From positions 62,001 through 126,000 of the forward strand of contig JANWVO010000039.1 of the NCBI GenBank assembly GCA_025056865.1: a stretch of DNA of 64,000 nucleotides, in the 5' to 3' direction. This DNA comes from Bryobacteraceae bacterium. GTDB taxonomy: Bacteria; Acidobacteriota; Terriglobia; Bryobacterales; Bryobacteraceae. Below the pieces are notes generated by a model. It did no database searches. It saw nothing but the letters and a program-made list of their open reading frames with translations, and was not told where the DNA came from. Below, piece after piece: positions 35,128-44,086 of the stretch (position 1 is the first letter of the stretch; every line of letters begins with the position of its first letter). Position numbers and translations under genes: made by a program.

Positions 35128-36558
35128 ATGCCCGACTGGAAGCGCGAGCTGGCCGCCATTGTCGGCGAGCGGGCCGTTCTGGACCGGCCTGAAGACCTCC
35201 TGCTGTACGAATACGACGGCGGCGTGGACAAGGGCCGGCCGGACGTGGTCGTTTTCCCCCGCAGCGCGCAGCAGGTCAGCGCGATCGTGAAGCTGGCCCG
35301 CCGCCACGGCATCCCGATTGTAGGCCGTGGCGCGGGCACGGGGCTGAGCGGCGGCGCCATCCCGCGCCAGGGCGGCATCCTCGTCTCCTTTGCCCGGATG
35401 AACCGGATCCTGGAGATCGACCCGCTGAACGAGCGGGCAGTGGTGGAGCCGGGCGTCGTGAATCTGGACATCAGCCTCGCTGCTGCGCCGTACGGCTACT
35501 TCTTCGCGCCGGATCCCTCCAGCCAGCGGGCGTGCACCATTGGCGGCAATGTGGCCGAGAATGCCGGCGGGCCGCACACGCTCGCCTATGGCGTGACCGC
35601 GAACCATGTGCTGGGCCTCGAGGTGGTGCTGCCGGACGGCGGGATCGTGCAGACGGGCGCGTTCTGGCCGGATTCGCCCGGCTACGACCTCACCGGGCTG
35701 ATCACCGGCAGCGAGGGCGCGCTCTGCCTGGTGACGAAGGTGATCGTGCGGCTGATGCGCAAGCCGGAGGCGGTCGAGACGTTTCTCGCCATCTACGACA
35801 CCGTCGACGACTGCGCCACCACGGTGAGCGAGATTACGGCCCGCGCCATCACGCCCGCGGCGGTGGAGATGCTGGACGGGTCGATGCTCCAGATGGTGGA
35901 GGAAGCGGTGCACGCCGGCTATCCGCTGGACGCGGCCGGCGTGCTGCTGATCGAGCTGGAAGGCGTGCGGGAAGCCGTGGCGACCCAGGCCGAACAGGTG
36001 CGTCAGGCCTGCGCGCAGTGCCGCGCGCGCCAGATCCGGCAGGCGCGCGACGAGCAGGAGCGACAGCTTCTGTGGAAGGGCAGGAAGAATGCGTTTGGCG
36101 CGATTGGCCGCGTCAGCCCCTTCTATTACGTGCACGACGGCGTGGTGCCGCGGACGAAGATCGCGCCGACGCTGCGCTACATCGAAGACGTCAGCCGCCG
36201 CAGCGGGCTGGCCATCGGCAACATCTTCCACGCGGGCGACGGCAACATGCACCCGATCATTCTTTTCGATGCGCGCCGCCCGGGCGACATCGAACGCGCG
36301 CAGAAGGCGGGCTTCGACATCCTGGAATATTGCGTGGAGGCAGGCGGCTCCATCACCGGCGAGCACGGCATCGGCATGGAGAAGATCCATCTGATGGGCC
36401 GCCAGTTCACGGAAGAATCGCTCGAGATGATGCGCCGGATCAAGGAGGCTTTTGATCCGGCGCGGCTGTTCAACCCGGGCAAGCTCCTGCCGGAGCGCCG
36501 CGGCTGCGCCGAACTGCGAGAGCCGCCGGTCATTCCCGGCAGCTCCATTCCGGCATGA
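35128..36558 (+). CDS. glcD: FAD-binding glycolate oxidase subunit GlcD-like protein
   Basis: A 476-residue VAO/PCMH-fold flavoprotein that oxidises an alpha-hydroxy acid such as glycolate or D-lactate. FAD-binding motif GRGAGTGLSGGAIP is at about residues 70-83; PDPSSQRACTIGGNVAENAG and the C-terminal HAGDGNMHP, SITGEHGIG and FDPARLFNPGK complete the family pattern. Neither the GlcE nor the GlcF (iron-sulphur) partner gene is adjacent, so the enzyme may work alone or with a distant partner. It is followed after 23 bp by a UroD-like gene. Relation to D-lactate dehydrogenases cannot be excluded. Confidence 0.88.
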   Translation: MPDWKRELAAIVGERAVLDRPEDLLLYEYDGGVDKGRPDVVVFPRSAQQVSAIVKLARRHGIPIVGRGAGTGLSGGAIPRQGGILVSFARMNRILEIDPLNERAVVEPGVVNLDISLAAAPYGYFFAPDPSSQRACTIGGNVAENAGGPHTLAYGVTANHVLGLEVVLPDGGIVQTGAFWPDSPGYDLTGLITGSEGALCLVTKVIVRLMRKPEAVETFLAIYDTVDDCATTVSEITARAITPAAVEMLDGSMLQMVEEAVHAGYPLDAAGVLLIELEGVREAVATQAEQVRQACAQCRARQIRQARDEQERQLLWKGRKNAFGAIGRVSPFYYVHDGVVPRTKIAPTLRYIEDVSRRSGLAIGNIFHAGDGNMHPIILFDARRPGDIERAQKAGFDILEYCVEAGGSITGEHGIGMEKIHLMGRQFTEESLEMMRRIKEAFDPARLFNPGKLLPERRGCAELREPPVIPGSSIPA

Positions 36559-36581
36559 AACCACCCTGCAAGGAGGAACCG

Positions 36582-37541
36582 ATGCAGGACCGCAGAGCTT
36601 TCCTGCTTCAAATGGCGGCCTTTGCCGCGCCGGCCAAAGGGGGGATGACGCCCAAGGAACGCGTGAACCGCGTGCTGGCGGGCCGCGCGCCGGACCGCGC
36701 CCCTTTCACCTTCTGGCACCACTTCCATGACGAGAACGAGCCCGGACGGAAGCACGCCGCGCTCACGCTGGACTTCGCGCGCCGTTATCAGCTCGACATC
36801 GTGAAGGTGATGAGCGACTATCCTTACCCGAAGCCGCAGGGCGGCGCATGGTACGAGCTGAAGCCGGTGGACAATCCGTTCCCGGAGCAGATCCACGCGC
36901 TCGAACTGATCCGCGACGGCCTTGCCGGCACGAAACATTTCGTCGAGACCGTGTTCAATCCGTGGAACCAGGCGACGAAAGTGGCTTCCAAAGAGGCCGT
37001 GCTCGAGCTGATGCGGACGCGGCCGCAGGCGCTGCTGGACGCTCTGGAGGCGATCGCGCGCTCGGAGGCGAATCATGTGCGCCGCGCGCTGGAGGCCGGG
37101 GCCTCGGGCATCTTCCTCGCCGTCGACAACGCCCAACAGGGCGTGCTGACGCTCGACGAATACCGCAAGTTCAGCGAGCCCTTCGACCGCATGGTGCTCC
37201 AGGCTGCCGCGGACGCGCCGCTCAATATCCTGCACCTGCACGGAGCGAAGGTCTACCTGGATCACTTCTGGAAGGGCTGGCCGGTCCAGGTGATCCACTA
37301 CTCCGCCCATGAAACGGGCGTCTCACTGGCGGCTGCCCGGAAGAAGACGGACGCCGTGTTGATGGGAGGCCTGGACCACCGCCGCGTGGTGGGCGCGCCG
37401 GCGGCGGAAGTGAAGAAAATGCAGGCAGAGGCGCGCGCTGCCGGGCCGAAGTGGATCTGCGCGCCGGGCTGTTCGGTGCCGGATGAATCGAAGCGGCAGG
37501 ACCTGCTGGCGCTCAGCCGCCTGCTGCGCGGAGTGGCATGA
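36582..37541 (+). CDS. Uroporphyrinogen-decarboxylase-family protein with Tat-like N-terminus
   Basis: A 319-residue TIM-barrel protein of the UroD/MtaA superfamily. Motifs GMTPKERVNRVLAGRAPDRA, a VDNAQQGVLT loop, LHLHGAKVY and VLMGGLDHRRV match corrinoid- or porphyrin-linked methyltransferase-type members rather than HemE. The start is ATG 36582 with AAGGAGG 6 nt upstream; an ATG 27 nt earlier overlaps the glcD stop but has no such site. Its first residues (QDRRAFLLQMAAFAAPA) look like a short twin-arginine or hydrophobic leader, unusual for this cytosolic family. Substrate unknown. It overlaps the next gene by 4 bp. Confidence 0.82.
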   Translation: MQDRRAFLLQMAAFAAPAKGGMTPKERVNRVLAGRAPDRAPFTFWHHFHDENEPGRKHAALTLDFARRYQLDIVKVMSDYPYPKPQGGAWYELKPVDNPFPEQIHALELIRDGLAGTKHFVETVFNPWNQATKVASKEAVLELMRTRPQALLDALEAIARSEANHVRRALEAGASGIFLAVDNAQQGVLTLDEYRKFSEPFDRMVLQAAADAPLNILHLHGAKVYLDHFWKGWPVQVIHYSAHETGVSLAAARKKTDAVLMGGLDHRRVVGAPAAEVKKMQAEARAAGPKWICAPGCSVPDESKRQDLLALSRLLRGVA

Positions 37542-38158
37542 ACTGGCGCATCCGGCGCTGGGATCTGTACGCGCCGCTCTACGACCGGTTCATCTCGTTT
37601 GCCGCGCCGCGCCGCCGCTCGCTGGAGCTGGCCGCCCTGCGGGCGGGCGAACGCGTGCTGATTGCGGGATGCGGCACGGGCCTCGACCTGCCGCTGCTGC
37701 CTGCCGGGCTTTCCGTGCATGCCGTGGACGCCAGTCCGGGCATGCTGCGCCGCGCGCTGGCCCGTCCGTGCGCCTCGCCCGTGCGGTTCGCGCTGATGGA
37801 CGCGCAGCAGCTCGCCTTTCCTGATGCGTGCTTCGATTGCGTCGTGCTGCATCTGATCGTCGCCATCGTGCCGGATCCGCTGGCCTGCCTGCGTGAAGCG
37901 GCGCGCGTGCTCAGGCCGGGCGGACGCATCGCGCTGTTCGACAAGTATCACGACGGACGGGGCAGGCCGCGGCTCGTGCGGCGCGTGCTGAATCCGCTGA
38001 TGAAGCTGCTGGCGACCGATCTCAACGTGCCGCTGCCGCGGCTCGCGCCCGAGGCGGGGCTTCAACTGACGCACGAGGAGCCGGCGCTGATGCGCGGGCT
38101 GTTCCGGGTGGCGCGGCTCGAACGCGCGCCTCAGATGGGCGTGAACTCCAGCGTGTGA
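37538..38158 (+). CDS. Class I SAM-dependent methyltransferase
   Basis: A 206-residue small-molecule methyltransferase. Motif I is VLIAGCGTGLDLP (about residues 40-52), motif II VHAVDASPGML, and LRPGGRIALFDKYH in the post-I region. The N-terminal YAPLYDRFISF is common in the UbiE/COQ5-like branch. It overlaps the UroD-like gene by 4 bp, so the two probably work on the same substrate. Its 3' end overlaps the convergent gene at 38131 by 28 bp. The substrate cannot be inferred. Confidence 0.85.
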   Translation: MNWRIRRWDLYAPLYDRFISFAAPRRRSLELAALRAGERVLIAGCGTGLDLPLLPAGLSVHAVDASPGMLRRALARPCASPVRFALMDAQQLAFPDACFDCVVLHLIVAIVPDPLACLREAARVLRPGGRIALFDKYHDGRGRPRLVRRVLNPLMKLLATDLNVPLPRLAPEAGLQLTHEEPALMRGLFRVARLERAPQMGVNSSV

Positions 38159-39777
38159 TCGAACGGCGTGAAGCCGCAGAGGTAGACGCTCTGGCCGGGC
38201 GGCTTCAGTTCCGCGCCCCGCACCTGCGTGTAGGAGTGCAGCGCCAGGCCGGGGCCGAAGCGCCAGCCGCGGCCCTCCTGCCGGACTTCCGCAAAACCAT
38301 TTCTCAGCAGGAATGATTTTTCGGCGGCGGCCGCGGGCTCCACGCCGCGCAGCTCCGCCTCGCCGCGGAGGATCACCTCCACCGCCAGCGGCACGTTCGC
38401 CGTTCCCTGGGCGCGAATGCGCACCGCCACGCCTTTCGCCGTCTCCGTGACCACGGCTTCATAGTCCAGCCGCTGGATTTCGGTGCGCCGCCGCCTCGGG
38501 AGCGAAGCGCGATAGTCCTCCATGCCTGCGCCCACAGGGCCGCCGAGCGGCTGGCAGTACCAGCCTTCGAGCTGTTGCGCAAGCCGGTAGCCGCCCGGCA
38601 CGGGCTGCCACCGCTCGCAGCGGAACTGCCCTTTGCCGAAGAAGGCGGCGGCAAAGCGCACCCCCTCCACGGCGCAGGCGCCGTGGCGCAGCGTGAGAAA
38701 GCGGCTGTTGCCGTTCATCAGCACGGTGGCGTCCCATGCGCCGCGGCGGATGCGCGCGATCCGGAGCGACTTCATCAGCCGGTGGTAGTGCTCCGGCAGC
38801 GGCTCGGGCGCGGGCAGCGGACGCCGCAGTTCCGGATAACGCAGATACTCGCTGAGCGAAGCGGCGCGGTCTTCGATGGACCGCACCAGAGCCGCCCAGC
38901 GGCCGTTGCCGTCGTGCAGCGCCAGATAGCGCAGCGGAAACCAGTAGCGGTCCATTGTGGCGCGCGTGAACTGGTCCTGGCGCGTGGAAATCTCCGTCAC
39001 CACTTCGCCGCCGGGATGGAGCAGAAAGAGCATGGAGTCCAGGTTGCGCCGGACGGGGTCGAGCAGCTCTGGCATGGAAGCGCGCAGCGCGGTCACCAGC
39101 AGCGCCTTGTCCGTCACGGGATTGTAGACGCCGGTGGAGCGTTCCGAGAACTGACCATCTTCGTCGATATCGACGCCTTCGGCCAGCCACTCCCGGATGC
39201 GGCGCAGGCAGCGCTCGTCCTGCCCGAGGTGATGCAGCATCGCCAGCGCCTCGCAGACCACCCAGCGGTGGTTGGGCGTGTGGACGCCGCCTTCCAGCAA
39301 CGCGCCCTTGGCCCTGCGGAGGAACGGTTCCAGCGCCGCCTCAGCCTCACGCGCGCCGCCCAGCCGGGCCAGCTCCACCGCCGCGGCCACATGATGCATG
39401 ACGAAGCCCAGATCGGGCGGCGAGTGGAAATTCGTGGTGAGCAGGTCAATCGTGCCGTCTTCGTGCTGCGATTTTCGCAGGAACTCGGCCGCAGCGCGGG
39501 TGCGCCCGATCATCAGCGGGTCGCGGTGGAACCTCGAACCCGGGCAGGCGAAGGCGGCCATGCAGGCATGGGCCACCCACGCTGCCGAACCCGCGTGAAA
39601 GAGGCCGTACTCATCGGCATAACTGCCAAAGCCCGGCAGGCGCGGATCCATCTGCTGCCTGGCCAGCAGCTCTTCCACCTGCCGGTCATGCCGTTCGATG
39701 ACGGCCCGGGGAATCTCTCCGGTGCTTCCCTGAACGGCCAGCAGTGCGGCCAGCTCTCTGCGCGTAAATTTCATCAT
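38131..39777 (-). CDS. Toroid-type protein of unknown function (heparinase or lyase-like)
   Basis: A 548-residue protein. It opens with FTRRELAALLAV, a possible twin-arginine leader, followed by a helical region (about 25-320) with repeating A-rich helices and H/E motifs (HTPNHRWVVCEALAML, GEFSER-like DGQFSERSTGVYNPVTDKA) as in alpha/alpha-toroid polysaccharide lyases or glycoside hydrolases, then a beta-rich C-terminal half. I do not recognise the family with certainty. It diverges from the serine hydrolase gene by 44 bp. No partner genes of a polysaccharide locus are next to it. Confidence 0.7.
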   Translation of the reverse strand: MMKFTRRELAALLAVQGSTGEIPRAVIERHDRQVEELLARQQMDPRLPGFGSYADEYGLFHAGSAAWVAHACMAAFACPGSRFHRDPLMIGRTRAAAEFLRKSQHEDGTIDLLTTNFHSPPDLGFVMHHVAAAVELARLGGAREAEAALEPFLRRAKGALLEGGVHTPNHRWVVCEALAMLHHLGQDERCLRRIREWLAEGVDIDEDGQFSERSTGVYNPVTDKALLVTALRASMPELLDPVRRNLDSMLFLLHPGGEVVTEISTRQDQFTRATMDRYWFPLRYLALHDGNGRWAALVRSIEDRAASLSEYLRYPELRRPLPAPEPLPEHYHRLMKSLRIARIRRGAWDATVLMNGNSRFLTLRHGACAVEGVRFAAAFFGKGQFRCERWQPVPGGYRLAQQLEGWYCQPLGGPVGAGMEDYRASLPRRRRTEIQRLDYEAVVTETAKGVAVRIRAQGTANVPLAVEVILRGEAELRGVEPAAAAEKSFLLRNGFAEVRQEGRGWRFGPGLALHSYTQVRGAELKPPGQSVYLCGFTPFDHTLEFTPI

Positions 39778-39795
39778 GATGGGAATGCCTGTGTT

Positions 39796-39801
39796 TATAA
39801 T
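39796..39801 (+). promoter_or_regulatory. Candidate -10 element for the serine hydrolase gene
   Basis: TATAAT in the 44-bp divergent gap, 20 bp before the ATG at 39822. The -35 region 17-18 bp upstream does not match consensus. Confidence 0.35.
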
Positions 39802-39821
39802 GCCCTGTTGAGCTTCCCGTC

Positions 39822-41051
39822 ATGAAACGCACGCTGGCCTTCCTTGTTTCCGCCCTGTCCGTGCTGGCCGCTCCGCCCGCACCTGAGCCGGGCCGCGCCG
39901 GCATGGACGCCGCGCAACTGAAGCGCATCGCGCCGGTGTTGCAGGAATTCGTCGACCGCGGCCAGATGAGCGGCGCGGTAACGCTGGTGGCGCGCCGCGG
40001 CGCGCTGGCGCACTTCGAAGCGACGGGCTGGCAGGACGCGGAAGCGAAGAAGCCGATGCAGAAGGACACGATCTTCCAGATCATGTCCATGACCAAGCCT
40101 TTCACCGGAGTGGCCATCCTGATGCTGGCCGAGGAAGGCAAGCTGCGCCTCCATGACCGCGTCGAAGACCACCTGCCGGAATTCCGCGGCCAGATGGTCA
40201 TCGAAAGCGAGAAGGACGGCGTCCGCGTGCTGAGGAAGCCTTCCCGGCCCATCACGATCCGCGATCTGATGACGCACACTTCGGGCCTGGGCCAGGCCGC
40301 GCCGGGCATCGGCGACATCATGGTCCGCATGGACCGCACGCTGGCGGAGGCCTGCCTGATCTACTCGCAGCAGCCGCTGCTGTTCGATCCCGGCACCCGC
40401 TGGATGTATTCGAATCCGGGCATCGCCGTGCTGGGACGCATCGTCGAAGTGCGCTCCGGGATGAGCTTCGAGCAGTTTCTCGAAACGCGCATCTTCCAGC
40501 CGCTCGGCATGACGGACACGCATGTGTTCCTGCCGCCGGCCAAGCGTCCGAGGCTCGCCCCTGTTTACACGGTCCGCGAGGGCAGGCTCGTCAAGGCGGG
40601 CGATGACATTCTGGGCGGCGATCCGTTGAAATACCGCGAAGGGGCAAGATATTCCGGCCCCGAGCACTCGCTCTATTCCACTGCGTGGGACCTCGCGCAG
40701 TTCTACCAGATGATGCTGAACGGCGGCGAATGGAACGGGCGGCGGCTGCTGGCGCCTTCCTCGGTGGAGTTGATGACACGGCTGCACACCGGCGAGCTTG
40801 CGGCAGGGCACAATCCGGGCACGGGCTTCGGCCTCACCTGGGAGGTAACGAAGGATGCGGCGGGCACGCTCACCGGCCAGAGCATCGGCACCTACGGCCA
40901 CGGCGGCGCCTTCGGCACGTATGGCTGGGTGGATCCGCAGAAGAAACTGGTGGGCGTGTTCCTGACGCAACTGACCGGGCGCCCCGTCCTGCCGATGCGC
41001 GACGCCTTCATCACAATGACGAATGCCGCCGTGCGGGAGGCGGCGCAGTGA
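39822..41051 (+). CDS. Exported serine beta-lactamase-fold hydrolase (class C / EstB-like)
   Basis: A 409-residue periplasmic hydrolase with a signal peptide (MKRTLAFLVSALSVLAAP). The penicillin-binding-protein-like active site is complete: SMTK (about residues 89-92, catalytic serine and lysine), a YSN tyrosine motif near 195, and HGGAFGT late in the chain. Activity may be esterase, D-peptidase or beta-lactamase; these cannot be separated here. The next gene encodes a MarR regulator whose start overlaps the stop of this gene by 4 bp. Confidence 0.88.
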   Translation: MKRTLAFLVSALSVLAAPPAPEPGRAGMDAAQLKRIAPVLQEFVDRGQMSGAVTLVARRGALAHFEATGWQDAEAKKPMQKDTIFQIMSMTKPFTGVAILMLAEEGKLRLHDRVEDHLPEFRGQMVIESEKDGVRVLRKPSRPITIRDLMTHTSGLGQAAPGIGDIMVRMDRTLAEACLIYSQQPLLFDPGTRWMYSNPGIAVLGRIVEVRSGMSFEQFLETRIFQPLGMTDTHVFLPPAKRPRLAPVYTVREGRLVKAGDDILGGDPLKYREGARYSGPEHSLYSTAWDLAQFYQMMLNGGEWNGRRLLAPSSVELMTRLHTGELAAGHNPGTGFGLTWEVTKDAAGTLTGQSIGTYGHGGAFGTYGWVDPQKKLVGVFLTQLTGRPVLPMRDAFITMTNAAVREAAQ

Positions 41052-41476
41052 AGCCCGCGCCGCCGGAGCAGGACGCATTCGTCGTGCTCCAGCGGGCCGC
41101 AGCCCGGCTGATGGACGGGGTGGCCGAGCTGCTGAAGCCCTACGGGCTGCGTCCCGGGCAGTACAACGTGCTGCGCATTCTGCGGGGAGCGCATCCGGAG
41201 CAGCTCGCCTGCCACGAGATTGCGGCGCGGATGATGACGCGCGAACCCGACCTCACGCGGCTGCTTGACCGGCTGGAAGCCGCGGGGCTTGCGAAGCGCA
41301 CCCGGCAGGCGTCTGACCGGCGCGTCGTGCGCGTGGGCATTACCGCTTCCGGGCTCGAGCTGCTGCGGCAGCTCGACGAGCCCATGCTGGCGCTGCACCG
41401 CAGCCAGTTCGCGTGTCTTGGCCCTGCCCGCATGGCCACGCTGACGCGGCTGCTGCGGCGGCTGCTTGCATCCTGA
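41048..41476 (+). CDS. MarR-family transcriptional regulator
   Basis: A 142-residue winged-helix DNA-binding protein. The winged helix spans about residues 30-110 (YGLRPGQYNVLRIL, LACHEIAARMMTREPDLTRLLDRLE, GLAKRTRQASDRRVVRVGITASG), a full MarR signature including the DRR wing. The C-terminal helix forms the dimer. It lies between a serine hydrolase gene and the pirin gene; a 28-bp dyad immediately upstream of pirin is a likely operator. MarR proteins often respond to phenolics or oxidants. Initiation is at GTG 41048 in a GTGA overlap. Confidence 0.88.
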   Translation: MKPAPPEQDAFVVLQRAAARLMDGVAELLKPYGLRPGQYNVLRILRGAHPEQLACHEIAARMMTREPDLTRLLDRLEAAGLAKRTRQASDRRVVRVGITASGLELLRQLDEPMLALHRSQFACLGPARMATLTRLLRRLLAS

Positions 41477-41496
41477 GCCCCAGGGCGCACATCCTA

Positions 41497-41524
41497 CGGA
41501 ATGGTTGTTGTAACAGATATTCCG
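41497..41524. promoter_or_regulatory. Nested dyad in the MarR-pirin gap, candidate operator
   Basis: Outer arms CGGAAT (41497-41502) and ATTCCG (41519-41524) flank inner arms TGTT and AACA around a GT centre, so 20 of 28 bases are palindromic. It ends 10 bp before the pirin ATG and lies in the only gap between the MarR and pirin genes. Its size and position suit a MarR-type dimer, but no binding data exist. Confidence 0.5.
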
Positions 41525-41534
41525 GGGAGGCCCC

Positions 41535-42233
41535 ATGATCCGCCTGCGTCCCGCCAACGAACGCGGCGCCACCGTCACAGCGTGGCTCGACAGCCGCCAC
41601 TCCTTTTCCTTCAACCGCTACTATGATCCCGAATGGATGGGATTCCGCTCCCTGCGGGTAATTAACGAAGACCGGATTGCGCCAGGCGGGAAATTCGAAT
41701 GGCACCCCCACCGCGACATGGAGATCCTCACCTGGGTCCTTTCCGGCGCGCTCGAGCATGAGGACTCCACCGGCGCGCGCGGCGTGCTGCGGCCTGGCGA
41801 CCTCCAGAAGATGAGCGCCGGCACGGGCGTTTATCACAGCGAGGCGAACGCTTCTGCTTCTGAGCCGCTGCATCTTTTGCAGATCTGGATCCATCCCTCG
41901 GAGCGGGGGCTGCCGCCTTCCTATTTCGAGAAACACTTTCCGCTGGAGCAGCGGCTGAACCGGCTTTGCCTGCTGGCCTCGCCCACGGAGCGGGACGGAG
42001 CCCTGCCGCTGCATCAGGCGGCTGAACTGTGGACCGCGGTGCTCGACCCGGGGCACGCCGTGGAGCATGCGCTCGAAGAAGGGCGCTCCGCATGGCTCCA
42101 GGTGGCGTCGGGTGCGGTTGAGCTGAATGGCCTCGAGCTGCTTGCCGGGGACGGGGCGGCAGTCACCGCCGAGCCACGGCTGGTGATTGCCGCGAGGGGC
42201 CGCGCCGAGATCCTGTTGTTCGACCTGGCCTGA
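41535..42233 (+). CDS. Pirin-family cupin protein
   Basis: A 232-residue two-domain cupin. The metal site is in WHPHRDMEILTWVLSG (near residue 55) with further histidine and glutamate at the SAGTGVYHSEAN segment. Pirin-like proteins such as YhhW act as quercetin 2,3-dioxygenases or as redox-sensing regulators. Conserved N-terminal start RHSFSFNRYYDP fits. GGGGAGG precedes the ATG by 4 nt. Immediately downstream of MarR, a common arrangement that suggests MarR control. Confidence 0.92.
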   Translation: MIRLRPANERGATVTAWLDSRHSFSFNRYYDPEWMGFRSLRVINEDRIAPGGKFEWHPHRDMEILTWVLSGALEHEDSTGARGVLRPGDLQKMSAGTGVYHSEANASASEPLHLLQIWIHPSERGLPPSYFEKHFPLEQRLNRLCLLASPTERDGALPLHQAAELWTAVLDPGHAVEHALEEGRSAWLQVASGAVELNGLELLAGDGAAVTAEPRLVIAARGRAEILLFDLA

Positions 42234-42242
42234 AAGCCCGGT

Positions 42243-43196
42243 TCAGCTCTTGCGGCTACGGAGCCACGCCCACATCGGCATGAGCGCGAAGTCCTGCCGG
42301 AGGGTCTCTGGCTTTTCGCCCCGCTGTTCGATCCACTCAGGCTCCACCGGGCCCAGATGCTGAGCCATCGAGAGGGAGGGCACGAGCGATGGGTCGATTC
42401 CCATGAGGCGGCAGCAGGTGGCGTCCACGGCCACCAGATTGGTTCCTGCCACGACGATTCCCGCCTGGCGCGGCTTGCCCTGGATGGGGCCGTTGCCTTC
42501 CATGCCGGTGATTCCATCCACGATGGCCACTGTCCTGCGCGCATAGGTCTCGGCCAGCTTCACGATGGCCCGATCAATGCCATACAGGTGCAGCACGTTC
42601 TTGGGCCAGCCATACAGGCTGCCCGGGACGGTGCCGAACAGGTTCTTCATGGAAAGCGTGACGCCTGCCCAGTGGTGAGTCTTGAGCTTGGGCAGCGATA
42701 CGATGAGGTCCGCCTCCCAGAGCGATTTTGGGGCCCACAGCGGACCCCATTCGTCCAGGCTGCCCGCCTCGGTGACCTCGTCCCGGTTGAGATCGACGAA
42801 CAGGTTCTCGAAGCGGGGGATGGCGTCGAAGTAGCCGGCCTCTTCGGCCAGAACCCAGGTATCGCGCCGGTGTCCGGGGCCTTCGCCAATGAGAACCTGC
42901 GCGGCGCCCAGTGACAGCAGGGCCTCCCGCACGGCGGCCACGAAAAGGGGATGCGTGTTGATTGCGGTGGCGCGGGAGAACTCCACCAGGTTGGGCTTCA
43001 GCAGCACCCGTTTGCCGCGGACTGCAATGCCGGCTTCCTGAATCGCACGGCGAATGGGTCCGGCAAGCTCGCCGCCGTAGCTGGCCGCCTTGAGCACGAA
43101 AACCGGCTCGCGGCGAGACCACGGCCGGGTCTGCCGTTTCACGCAGGCTGCGCCTGCGGCGCCGATGCCGGCGACGAGCCACTGACGTCGGTTCAT
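42243..43196 (-). CDS. DUF362-domain protein, Tat/lipoprotein-like
   Basis: A 317-residue protein whose leader (MNRRQWLVAGIGAAGAAC) has a twin-arginine motif and a lipobox-like cysteine at residue 18. The DUF362 domain follows with KRVLLKPNLVEF, IGEGPGHRRDTW, LPKLKTHHWAGVTLSMKN and ILVAGTNLVAVDATCCRL-type segment GTNLVAVDATCCRLMG. The family has no established reaction; some members carry iron-sulphur ligands, but none are obvious here. The ATG overlaps the upstream stop by 4 bp. Last gene of the LuxR-TonB unit; it converges on pirin with 9 bp between stops. Confidence 0.85.
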   Translation of the reverse strand: MNRRQWLVAGIGAAGAACVKRQTRPWSRREPVFVLKAASYGGELAGPIRRAIQEAGIAVRGKRVLLKPNLVEFSRATAINTHPLFVAAVREALLSLGAAQVLIGEGPGHRRDTWVLAEEAGYFDAIPRFENLFVDLNRDEVTEAGSLDEWGPLWAPKSLWEADLIVSLPKLKTHHWAGVTLSMKNLFGTVPGSLYGWPKNVLHLYGIDRAIVKLAETYARRTVAIVDGITGMEGNGPIQGKPRQAGIVVAGTNLVAVDATCCRLMGIDPSLVPSLSMAQHLGPVEPEWIEQRGEKPETLRQDFALMPMWAWLRSRKS

Positions 43197-44086
43197 GAGG
43201 CATTCCCTCCCTGCCACAGCTTCCAGGTACCCTGCGGCTCGCCGATCAGGGCGAGTGCCAGAACGGATGTCTCCGTCCGTGCGGTGACCCGGACGGGCCT
43301 GTCGTCGAATGCAGCCCCGTGCATCCGGAAGGCGATGCGCAGGAGCGCCTGCGCCAGGCCGCGGGGCTGTCTGCTCCAGTGCTGGAACGCGCAGGCGATT
43401 CCTCGCTCCACGGGCGGGCCGCCGCGTCCGGCCAGGCCGATCAGGGCCAGCGCAGTGCACTCGGGGAAGGACTCCAGATCCTCTCCCAGAACGCGTTTGT
43501 TGCCGTAGTTCCATCCGCCGTCCCGGCACTGGCGGTCAAGGATCATCCGGATGCCATGGCCGATCCGCTCCTGCACCGCAGGATTGCCGGCGGCAGGACG
43601 GCAGAGTTGCAGCGCACGCACCGCGTGCACGGTGGGCTCGATCCAGCCCGAGGTGCCCGGCGTCCATGGCCAGCCCAGCAACTGGTGATCCTGAACCACC
43701 GCGGGTTCGCGGCGCAGCAGCCTGTCCAGCCAGGAAGGCGTCGGGCCGGGCCGCGCCGGATGGCCCAACAGCCAGTGCATGCCGCGCTGCCAGCCTTCGT
43801 CAAATTCACCGCGAATGCATTTCAGCAGCACCACAAGCGAGGTGACCCAGGATTCGCGCTGCGTTTGCGGATGGGCGGGCCACCCTCCGCCGGGCATCTG
43901 CTGCCCGGCGAGCCATGCCATGGCGCGGCTGGCCTGGGGCCGGCCGTGCAGCGCCAGGGCAGCCCATGCCGTGGGCTCCACCCACGAGCTTTGTCCGGCC
44001 GCATGGCCGAAGCCGCCATCCGGATTCTGGCGGGCCAGCAACAGGTCCAGCGCCTGCGCGGCGGGGTTGGCAGATGCCTGATTCAT
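43193..44086 (-). CDS. Terpene-cyclase/prenyltransferase-like toroid repeat protein
   Basis: A 297-residue alpha/alpha-barrel protein with squalene-hopene-cyclase-type QW-like repeats: RQNPDGGFGHAAG near the start, QQMPGGGWPAH, and RQCRDGGWNYGNKR. The catalytic DXDD motif of cyclases is not seen, so it may bind rather than cyclise a prenyl or peptide ligand. There is no signal peptide or membrane segment. It sits between a TonB-like and a DUF362 gene with 4-bp overlaps on both sides, so a role together with these proteins is likely. Confidence 0.8.
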   Translation of the reverse strand: MNQASANPAAQALDLLLARQNPDGGFGHAAGQSSWVEPTAWAALALHGRPQASRAMAWLAGQQMPGGGWPAHPQTQRESWVTSLVVLLKCIRGEFDEGWQRGMHWLLGHPARPGPTPSWLDRLLRREPAVVQDHQLLGWPWTPGTSGWIEPTVHAVRALQLCRPAAGNPAVQERIGHGIRMILDRQCRDGGWNYGNKRVLGEDLESFPECTALALIGLAGRGGPPVERGIACAFQHWSRQPRGLAQALLRIAFRMHGAAFDDRPVRVTARTETSVLALALIGEPQGTWKLWQGGNAS

